Positions 1-7,583 of a stretch of DNA of 15,603 bases are shown here, in pieces. The position numbers and the translations under genes are program-made. The stretch covers positions 1 to 15,603 of the forward strand of contig ML978416.1 in NCBI GenBank assembly GCA_010015745.1, read 5' to 3'. Source of the stretch: Setomelanomma holmii. Lineage: Eukaryota; Ascomycota; Dothideomycetes; Pleosporales; Phaeosphaeriaceae. The notes under the pieces were generated by a model. The model did no database searches and was not told the origin of the DNA. It was given only the letters and a program-made list of their open reading frames with translations. Positions within the stretch are counted from its first letter, which is position 1. Each line of letters starts with the position of its first letter.

Positions 1-1
1 A

Positions 2-1090
2 TTGGCATTTGGACAGGCGTTTGGCTATGTGGAGAACGATGCAGACGTCTACGAGTACCTCAAGATCACTGAAACTTTCATTCCCATCATGATGGTCATT
101 GCCAATGTACCCACCATAGCGGATATGCTACAGTCTCGCCTACTCCGTGGGCTCCTGCCATCCGAGAGCGACAAGCTCGGGTTTGGCGCATTCATTGGGT
201 AAGTCTTTGCGGCACAGCTCCCTCGATTTGACGATACTAACGACAGAAGTATCGCAAAGAAGTTGGTGGCAGAGCGCTTTGGGCCTGACGCCAAGTCACA
301 TCCCGACATGCTGGGCTCGTTCATCCGACATGGATTGACCCAGGAGCAAGCCTCGGGAGAGGCGTTACTGCAAGTCGTTGCAGGAAGCGACACATCTGCT
401 GGCACGTTACGGGCCGTAATGTTGAACCTCTTGACCAACCCAGCTATGTACAGAAAACTTCAAAAGGAGATTGATGAGGGCATCGCTGCAGGGAAGATCT
501 CGTCGCCCATCAAGGACGCCGAAGCACGCCAGTTCCCATATCTTCAGGCTGTTATCAAGGAAGGACTACGCATCATGCCGCCTGCGTCTGGTGCTTTTTA
601 CAAGACGGTACCTCCTGCTGGAGACGTGATCGACGGCAAGTTCGTTCCTGGAGGTACGCAGATCGGATCGTCCCCACTGGGCATTCATCGTTCGAAGAAG
701 ATTTTCGGTATTGACGCAGAACTCTTTCGACCCGAACGCTGGACCGAGGCCAGCCCAGAGATGTTCGCTAAAATGGCCAGCACTGTGGATCTAGTCTTTC
801 ACTATGGAAAGTACCAGTGTCTTGGCAGGGGAGTGGCTCTGATGGAGTTCAACAAGATATTCGTTGAGGTATGTAAAGCGTGGTGCAATTCCCGACAGAG
901 CTGACGAATCTGCAGCTATTGAGGAAGTTTGACTTCTCCATCGCCCGACCTGACCATCCAACTACCCTTGAGAATGCGGTAAGTATTCCACGTGCCTATA
1001 TCTTGCGCTTGTGCTCTTACTGACTTGGACGTACAGGGCATCTGGATTATGAAAGACTTTTTCGTTCGTATCGAGGCCCGAGAGTTCTAA
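2..1090 (+). CDS. Cytochrome P450, 3' part (pisatin demethylase-like), cut by window edge
   Basis: Heme-thiolate monooxygenase, probably ER-anchored; the N-terminal anchor lies outside the window. Inferred exons are 2-198, 247-868, 916-978 and 1037-1090. The introns (199-246, 869-915, 979-1036) begin GT and end AG; the first has a CTAAC branch site and a GTAAGT donor. Joined, they give about 311 residues ending at TAA 1088-1090. The P450 signatures appear in order: I-helix AGSDTS (380-397), K-helix ExxR in KEGLR, PERW, and the heme loop FHYGKYQCLG with the axial Cys codon at 818-820, followed by the usual RGVALMEF helix. The sequence style resembles fungal pisatin demethylase-type P450s (CYP57-like), which O-demethylate plant phenolics, but the substrate cannot be read from the sequence. 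All catalytic elements visible are intact. The next gene, on the same strand, begins about 400 nt downstream. Family call is firm; subfamily is tentative. Confidence 0.93.
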
Positions 1091-1492
1091 GCAGTCCCGG
1101 TGTTTTCATCTATACTTTGCCAGCTTACAGCTTGCGCTGGTTGGCGGGAAAGTGATTTGGCAATTTCATGCAATGACCTATCTTTCTGGCGGCAAATTGC
1201 TTTTCCTGCACTCCCAACGTCTATGGTATATTCTGCGATCGGGTCTTGGCTAGAGCATGCGCCATGAAGATGACGTGTTGCTGCGCCACGGCCGCGTGGA
1301 CCGTGCCAACTGAACATATCATCCACATGTGCCTTGTTTATTTCAAAACCAACGCTTTTTGCTTGAACCTTCACGTGCAGCGCAATCGCATCAAGTCTTG
1401 TCAGTCTCTTGATATACACCACATGCTGTTCGGCTCACGCATGGACACTGCAGACAGGAAACTCAGTTGCCGCAACAGATCAAACGGTCTTC
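1091..1492. other. Intergenic stretch between P450 and HET gene
   Basis: About 400 nt with no convincing gene. It should hold the 3' UTR of the P450 and the promoter and leader of the HET gene. The HET reading frame stays open back to an ATG at 1409, so the protein could be 28 residues longer. A minus-strand frame (1422-1087) shows no recognisable protein pattern. Confidence 0.5.
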
Positions 1493-2782
1493 ATGAACCC
1501 AATCACGATCGAGCATAATCCAGACGACCCAGCAACTAACGTCACTTTGACAAACATCATGCACAGTGCGTCAACGGACACTTTTCAGTACGAACGCCTT
1601 GATACGACAAGACAACAAATTCGCTTGGTCAGATTGCATCCCGCCGACGCGCAAGAACATACACACGTCTTCTGTGATATACACACATTCGACCTCGCAA
1701 ATGCCCCACCATACATCGCTTTATCCTACACTTGGGGCGCACCGGACCCCAAACTGATCATCTTCGTAGGAGATGAACCCCACGAGGTTCGCGAGAACCT
1801 CTACGACTTTCTGTATACGTTCAGGAGCGAAGGATCAAATTCGAACTACATCTACATCGATCAGCTTTGTATCGACCAAAACAGTCCGGATGAGCGCAAT
1901 CACCAAGTACGTCTAATGTCGAAAATATATCGTGGATGTATCTGCGTACTGGTATGGTTAGATCAGTCGTCTGCCAAAGCGGCCAAAGACTTCCAAGATG
2001 CCCCACAGCTCGACTCTGCGGAACAAATTCTACGAAACCCTTACTTTACGCGCCTGTGGATTGTCCAAGAAGTGCTCCTTGCTCCCGAAGCCATCGTCTT
2101 CTGCGGCGGTGTATGGCTCTCATGGGACGCTCTCGGAGAACTCATATGGAAGATGCCGGACTGGTACCTCTCCATACAACGACCCCACGACACAGCATCT
2201 ATGGCTTGGCTTTTCAAATCCACCCGCGGTACTCTTTGGGAGCAAGACTACATACCCTTAGACCGCTGCATCAATCTGTTCTCGTGCATGCAATGCGCCG
2301 ACCTACGGGATAAGGTCTATGGCCTGCTACGCCTAGTCAACGAGGAAGAACAGCCAGCCATCGACTACCGAAAGTCGGTACACCAAGTCCTGCTCGATGC
2401 TATCACTGTGCTCCGTAGCATACACTGGAGGACGAGTTTGAAGCAGGGCAAGGCGAAGGACGAGTTCGGTCGCAGAGCTACGTTGTATGAGTCTTTGGCC
2501 AAACACATGCTCCTGAAGGTATCCGGCATGTTCGACACCACGAGTGTCACGACGTTCCTGAAGGCTATTTGCGATACGGAAGACCTCATACTAGCGAGAA
2601 GGGAAGATGTTCCCCCAGTATCGCCAATTGTGGCCACGGGATTCGAATTTCCGACCAGAGGCGAAAGAGGAGGTCGATGGTGGTATGAGTATCTCGGGGA
2701 GATATACAGCTTCTGGACGAAGAATATCATGTCGAAGACAGAGGTTTTGCGATCGTCAGCCGGCGATCGAATTAAGCCCTGA
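1493..2782 (+). CDS. HET (heterokaryon incompatibility) domain protein
   Basis: Single-exon gene for about 429 residues. HET domains are fungal-specific and structurally related to TIR-type domains; in characterised loci they trigger cell death after fusion of incompatible hyphae. Counting from the ATG at 1493, the signature blocks appear in order: YIALSYTWG (about 74-82), IYIDQLCIDQN (110-120), ERNHQVRLMSKIYR (124-137), VLVWLD, and RNPYFTRLWIVQEVLLA (171-187) followed by FCGG. Further on, DLRDKVYGLL is the usual post-domain motif of this family. No NACHT, NB-ARC, ankyrin or WD repeats follow, so it is a stand-alone HET protein. ATGs at 1409 and 1559 are alternative starts; 1493 was chosen because it keeps a modest leader before FQYERL, where the homologous part appears to begin. 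The frame is unbroken. Whether this copy acts in incompatibility is unknown, since most HET genes are uncharacterised. Confidence 0.9.
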   Translation: MNPITIEHNPDDPATNVTLTNIMHSASTDTFQYERLDTTRQQIRLVRLHPADAQEHTHVFCDIHTFDLANAPPYIALSYTWGAPDPKLIIFVGDEPHEVRENLYDFLYTFRSEGSNSNYIYIDQLCIDQNSPDERNHQVRLMSKIYRGCICVLVWLDQSSAKAAKDFQDAPQLDSAEQILRNPYFTRLWIVQEVLLAPEAIVFCGGVWLSWDALGELIWKMPDWYLSIQRPHDTASMAWLFKSTRGTLWEQDYIPLDRCINLFSCMQCADLRDKVYGLLRLVNEEEQPAIDYRKSVHQVLLDAITVLRSIHWRTSLKQGKAKDEFGRRATLYESLAKHMLLKVSGMFDTTSVTTFLKAICDTEDLILARREDVPPVSPIVATGFEFPTRGERGGRWWYEYLGEIYSFWTKNIMSKTEVLRSSAGDRIKP

Positions 2783-3153
2783 GCACAGGTGTCTATCAAG
2801 TCCCTACACATACATCACTTTTCCGGGCAAAAGCCAACCACATAACGCCTGATCATGGACAACATAACCGAAACATGGATGTTTACGTCTTCCTACGAAT
2901 GTTCCCGACGAACTCAATGGCAACTAATGGAGCAATTCTTGGTGGAATTGCTCGCATAAGGCGTTTCCTGTTTCGGTGTCATCCTCTTTCCAGTTCATAC
3001 CGGCATATGTTCGTAGTATCGGCGGTTTGCCAAGATTACAGGATGGCATCAACTCAGACAACTCCTTCCAGAATACTGGCCCCAACTGACCTTCAATCTT
3101 GGCTACCTGGATGCGATTGTAGAACGACACGTCCTTCCCAAACATGCCGGAAA
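2783..3153. other. Convergent 3' intergenic region (HET / transcription factor)
   Basis: The HET gene (+) and the transcription factor gene (-) end facing each other across 371 nt. A minus-strand frame (3310-2924) is open here but overlaps the last factor exon in another frame, and I found no good splice donor joining it to that gene. I therefore treat the stretch as 3' UTR and spacer. Confidence 0.45.
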
Positions 3154-4768
3154 CTAGTTCTGAAGGTGGCTCGAAAGGTATTGAATCAGATCCTTGCGCA
3201 TCTCCTCGTATTCTGCGCCTTGGGCGCGAAAGATCGCCTCCGACGGCAGATTCAAGTCCATGGCGATCACTTGTTCGAGTAGCAGCGAAACTTCCACAAT
3301 CAGGGCACACTGTCGACTAGAATTTGCGCCGGCTAGAGCGGATCGGTCCAGTGCTTTTCCAAGACATTCGAATGCGACCACCGCGCAGATAGCTCGCAGC
3401 TTTTGAAAAAACCGAACACGACTTACAAGGTCAGGTGCAATGCCGGGACTTCCCAACAATATGACGTTGAGCCTTATCAGCATACGCAGGGGAGTCCGTT
3501 CCGTGGCGACGAATGAATGAACGTCAGTTGCGTGGTGACCGTGGGTATGCTGCAGAACCTTGGTGTAAAGCTCGCCGATATCGTTAGTGGCAACCGAGAG
3601 GATACCACTTCCGAAAAGTAGCTTGTATAATGTGATAGCGATCTTCGATCTATCTGCTGCGAGATCGGATGGGTAGTGACTGCATGTTCGTTGTCGTCGA
3701 AGAGTGAGATCCTTAAAGAAGTTTGAGCAGTGAGCTGGTATCGGATCCAGGAGACCGACTTACCAATGGCGATTATATTCAGTTCCGGTAAGCCGAGAGT
3801 GACGCACCTGGTCCACTGGCGCGTCCTATTGCTCCCGGCGAACAATTTCTGACATGCTTTGCATTGCCAGCCTTCGGAACACTACCAGGACCAAGTCAGA
3901 TACGGTATGATGCATAAATTCTATTCTTACCTGAATTTTCTGCATGAAGCAGCGCAAACATGGCCTATGCGCGCGTACACTTTTCACGCTGTTGAGCTGC
4001 TTCTCTGTAAGTTTCTGTCTTTCCGCTGGCTTGTTCGTAGCGACCATGACGAGCCGAAATGTATCGGTAGGATCTTCTTGAAAGAACCTCTTCCCATGCC
4101 TACTCGTTCCACTGGATTCTCTGCTATATTGCGCGTGTACAGATGCGAAGAAGGGATGCGCCCAAACTGTGTTGCGCGGCTGCTGTTGTCAATCATCAAA
4201 TTAGCATCGCTGGAGAAGTGCCACCAACCAAGGTTTGGAGCTGCTGCTTCCACGGTATTGCCTCCATCTCCGGGAGAGCTTCCGCTGAGTCGTGGCGCAA
4301 CGGCTCATTACTCGAGGCAAAAAAAGGCACTGGGGACTTTAGTGTAGCAGACGTTACTGGGCTAGTCGTCTGCGTCTCGTGCGGCAAAATCTGAGTATCC
4401 ATTGTAGCCCTTTCCAGGTCGAAGAACTCGAATACGTCGGGGCAATCGTTGACGGTAATGTCGCTGTGCTCGACATGTGGAACCATCGTCTCATCTTTAT
4501 GCACAGCGGCGTGGTAAGGGAGGCCGTAATACGTGCCGTCGAGAGTGTCGTGGCACACGAGGTTATCCTAGGATTGTACAATCAGCTAAGTATGATCAGT
4601 GGTTACCACCACGGCCGTTGGTAAGTTACCTGCTGGCGGTTCGCAATATTGCGAACAAGGCAAACGTCCCAATGGCGCGGCAGACGTCAAAAGGGTAAGG
4701 TGGCTTACATCCGCAAAGGATGGTCGTGGATTCTCGAAAACTGACGACTGATCTTCGAATGCAGCCAT
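3154..4768 (-). CDS. Zn(II)2Cys6-type fungal transcription factor, five exons
   Basis: Nuclear DNA-binding regulator, rebuilt here from exons 4768-4709, 4567-4225, 4166-3931, 3881-3764 and a last exon ending at 3154 whose start is uncertain (3734, 3656 or 3653). Start ATG 4768 sits in a good context (CAAGATGGC) and begins MAAFEDQSSVFENPRPSFAD. Exon 2 is acidic and Ser/Thr/Pro-rich. Exon 3 gives FFQEDPTDTFRLVMVA and enters the zinc cluster, RPCLRCFMQKIQ, continued in exon 4 by CSEGWQCKAC and, after 15 residues, TRC. Six cysteines (about 204, 207, 214, 220, 223, 239) fit C-x2-C-x6-C-x5-C-x2-C-x15-C; the last spacing is longer than in Gal4. The predicted product is roughly 420-445 residues, ending KDLIQYLSSHLQN. 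Introns 2 and 3 have good branch sites; the exon 2/3 junction could also be 4229/4182. Intron 4 is problematic (see findings). Target genes are unknown. The frame upstream of ATG 4768 stays open to 5176 but looks like leader. Confidence 0.75.
4568..4708 (-). other. Two-part intron 1 of the transcription factor gene
   Basis: This 141 nt interval lies between exons 1 and 2. It starts with GTAAGC and ends with CCTAG after a CTGAT branch-like site. In the middle an acceptor CAG (4632-4630) is directly followed by a donor GTAACT (4629-4624). It could therefore be spliced as one intron or as two abutting units of 79 and 62 nt with no exon between them. Retaining the first half and removing only the second would create an immediate stop, so removal of the whole is needed for the protein. 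Confidence 0.5.
4639..4656. repeat. 18 bp perfect palindrome
   Basis: GTTCGCAATATTGCGAAC is identical to its reverse complement over all 18 bases; the flanking pair (G/A) breaks the symmetry. It lies inside the first half of the transcription factor's intron 1. It could be a binding site for a dimeric protein or a chance palindrome. Confidence 0.7.
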
Positions 4769-6367
4769 CTTGAAGCTAACAATTGTTTTTGAGAGGTCGA
4801 CAGTCTGAAGCGAGAAACTTTGTAGGTTCCAGTTGAAAGTCTTGCTTCTTATCGATGCGAGACGACTCTTTGCTCGTCGTGTGTTGCTGAGCCAGTTCCA
4901 AGATGAGCAAAGCCCTTGCCTCCTCCCATTGGTTCGCGTATCCGGGGACGGCGGCTGGTCAACAATGTCCCTGCCGATGCGCAGTTGATGCGCAATCGGT
5001 GAAGGCTGTGCTCCAATCACACCCCTCCTTTCCTTGCCGGTTGAACGACAATCAGGAAAGGTACCGCCGAACATCGTGGGGTTGCGCCTATAAAACGCGA
5101 AAAGCGATGGATACATCTTAATCTGGGCCCCTTTACTCGCAACGAAGTGCTGCCGGTCGAAGCATCTGCGTAGCACGACAATGCTCCCGGTCGGTTCGCA
5201 CAGCCTTGTCGCAGCCTCGAGGTCGCGAATCCTTGGTGCAGCGTATGCCGTATAAATCGCAACGCGTTCACTTGCCCATTTCCTATCTCAGGCATATCAG
5301 CACCAGTCCTCATGACGTCTTTCCCTTGCGGCCTTGCACAGCACGCTTTACGGAACATCTTCATCATGACAGTCATTCGATACCAAGCGGCGCAGTCTGC
5401 ACAGCACAGAATTTCCATGGACGGTATGTTGACGATCATCGGCATCGTCGTCATAGTCTTAGTCCCTGTCAGTAGCCTAGTTCTTCAGGCGGTCGTACTG
5501 CCCTATAGTACAACGACCAGATCTAGACTATCGGGTGCGCGTTCTGATCGTCCTCAGTTCGACGTAGTTCCCCACCAACTTAGCTGTTATTCGGCACAGA
5601 ATTGCAGACTTGGAACCTCGTGATTTTTCCTCGACGACACCACCAAACCGGTTCCGACAAACCCTCGAAGCCCGTACACGTTTAAGACTGAGTAGCACAA
5701 TTGATATTCTATGGTTCTCATACCAGAAAACTTTGAGACATCTCTTGGGCTCCATATTTTTGACTCTTCCCGTCCGTCTCTTCCTCGAAAAGTCGCTTCA
5801 TATCTACCTCCATAGAAGTCTCATGTGAATGACTGACTCAGACTTGTGCATACTAAAAGAGGAGTCGGACATTGGAAATTCGTTTATGATGACGATGTAG
5901 GCAATACTCCCGTCGCGAAGGGCTTAGGGACCTCGCAATGTGCATCGCGCAAGGTCTGTCAGGTTCCCTCCGTTAGTCGGGCGGTGCATAGTAAGTGAAT
6001 CGCATCAAGGCCGCAATGACCAAAGTGTGTGCCATCACGTTGCCGACTCACAAAAGCCAGTCATGGAAGTCGCCCTGATGTAGTTACACTCCCAAAACGG
6101 AGAACGTCAATGGAGATTGAGGCTAAAAGCAACCCCGCATACTGGTAACGCTAGGCCATCGCCCCACGATACCCCGGATGCCCTTCAACATGGAAATTCT
6201 CCGGAGTCGACTTTTCGGACACAATTCTTCCGTGTAGCCTTTGCTCCGGTCGAACCAGGTTCTCAGATCAACGTCTATTTAGATAAAGTCTGGGCGACCC
6301 AACATTATGGACTGCGGGTCGAGTCTGCGCTCTTGGTCTTGCATGCGGATCTGAAATCGTGCTCATC
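4769..6367. other. 1.6 kb divergent intergenic region (regulator / esterase)
   Basis: No secure gene. The stretch separates the minus-strand regulator from the plus-strand esterase and should contain both promoters. A TATAAAA-like box on the plus strand near 5091 has no obvious gene after it. The longest plus frame (5312-5623, 103 residues) contains a hydrophobic run starting at Met 5426 (MLTIIGIVVIVLVPVSSLVL) that could span a membrane, but it has no homology I recognise. A minus frame of 145 residues (5454-5017) covers the same ground and is equally unconvincing. A TATTTAGATAAA stretch at 6276-6287, about 80 nt before the esterase ATG, is a weak TATA-like candidate. Confidence 0.4.
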
Positions 6368-7486
6368 ATGAAACTCCAAACAATTGCCTCGCTCGCGCTA
6401 GCGACATGCATCGTTGCTAGCCCAACCGGATCCAAGAAGAAATACACTTTTGATTGGCACATCACAAAGTCCCTAATTGCGTTCGGTGATTCATACACCT
6501 TCGTCCAAGGCATTCTTGGCCACGAAAACTACACATACATCGGCGACGTAAGTCCTCTCTTCACCACTCCTCACATCATACCAAACTTGCAGTCCCAAAC
6601 TCAACGCGACCCGAAACTAACTCATTCCCAGAACTTCAACTTCTCCTTCACTCCCGCCCAACTCTTCTCCGACCGCATCGCGCTCAACGTAACATCCACC
6701 ACCCAAGGCACCGCCTCGGGCGGCCCCAACTGGGTCGAATACCTGACTACATGCAGCGTCACCAAAGGCCTAACCGACCCACGCACGTGTCCCCGACAAC
6801 TCTGGGATTTCGCGTACGCAGGCGCAAACACCATTTCGGCTGCGAATTTCACGCCGCCGCACTGGAACCACACCGTCTCGTTTGAACGGCAGATTGAGCA
6901 ATTCGAATTGTACGGCAACCCAGCGCTGGAAAGCATCGGATTGCAGAAAGAGGAGAGTTTAGTGGCGATTTGGATCGGGATTAACGATATCAACGACCTT
7001 GCTAAAATCCGGGGTAAAAATGCTTCTTTCGCACCACTTTACGAAACCGTCCAGCAACATGTTTGGTCCAGCGTCGAGAAGATCTACGCTCTGGGATACA
7101 AAAAGTACTTGATCATGAATCTCCCGCCCCTCAATCGCAGCCCATCCCCGGCTGTCAACGCCAGCCTAATCAGCACTTTCAACGACATCGCTGCAACACA
7201 CGCCAACAGCTTCGCGGCGCGGCATAAAGACGCATCGGTACTCCAGTACGATGTGAATTCCGTGCTGAACGCGATGTTGGATGATTACGCTAGTTATGGA
7301 TTCAAGAATATAACGAATTATTGTCCGGGGTACAATCAAGCTGATATTCGAGTAAATCCGGAAAAGTATGGGTGTGGAGAGGGATTGGATACGTATTTTT
7401 GGTATGATTCGGGACATTTGGGTAGTAGGACGCATAAGATCTTCTCGGGCATGTTGGAGAGGTGGCTGGTGGGGAAGAGTAGGTAG
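6368..7486 (+). CDS. Secreted SGNH/GDSL-family esterase (lipase/acetylesterase-like)
   Basis: Extracellular hydrolase predicted to cleave ester bonds, possibly acetyl groups on plant polysaccharides or small lipids. Exons are 6368-6547 and 6632-7486; the intron (6548-6631, 84 nt) has a GTAAGT donor and a CTAAC branch site. The start at 6368 was chosen because MKLQTIASLALATCIVAS is a clean signal peptide, probably cleaved near residue 18; ATG 6359 would add only MLI. The spliced protein is about 344 residues. Catalytic blocks: IAFGDSYT with nucleophile Ser42; AGAN about 124-126; IGINDI with oxyanion Asn178; WYDSGHLG with Asp319 and His322. The order and spacing match the family (compare the CE16-like fungal acetylesterases). 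Several N-glycosylation sequons (NYT, NFS, NVT, NHT, NAS, NIT) support secretion. All catalytic residues are present. The gene converges with the scramblase gene, with ends 97 nt apart. Substrate is not determinable from sequence. Confidence 0.92.
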   Translation: MKLQTIASLALATCIVASPTGSKKKYTFDWHITKSLIAFGDSYTFVQGILGHENYTYIGDVSPLFTTPHIIPNLQSQTQRDPKLTHSQNFNFSFTPAQLFSDRIALNVTSTTQGTASGGPNWVEYLTTCSVTKGLTDPRTCPRQLWDFAYAGANTISAANFTPPHWNHTVSFERQIEQFELYGNPALESIGLQKEESLVAIWIGINDINDLAKIRGKNASFAPLYETVQQHVWSSVEKIYALGYKKYLIMNLPPLNRSPSPAVNASLISTFNDIAATHANSFAARHKDASVLQYDVNSVLNAMLDDYASYGFKNITNYCPGYNQADIRVNPEKYGCGEGLDTYFWYDSGHLGSRTHKIFSGMLERWLVGKSR

Positions 7487-7583
7487 GGTGCATTGAATCG
7501 GGATGGGCATGGCGGGGAGTGGGTATCTTGATGCTATGCTGATGTAGTAATGGTACACTGGATGCGGTGTTGTAGTTGTGAAC

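Noticed and set aside
2924..3310. 128-residue minus-strand frame containing FGKDVSFYNRIQVAKIEGQL
   Set aside because: It overlaps the last regulator exon out of frame, and no good splice donor links it to that gene. It looks somewhat protein-like but is unsupported.
4586..5176. 196-residue minus frame with upstream Met codons before MAAFEDQSS
   Set aside because: The part before ATG 4768 has no family pattern and the downstream end runs into the first intron; it is best explained as leader plus exon 1 plus intron read-through.
5017..5454. 145-residue minus-strand frame, Cys/Met-rich
   Set aside because: No motif, no plausible intron structure and an equally long frame on the other strand; treated as chance.
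1..7486. Secondary-metabolite gene cluster
   Set aside because: A P450, a regulator and an esterase are present, but no PKS, NRPS, terpene cyclase or transporter is visible in the window.
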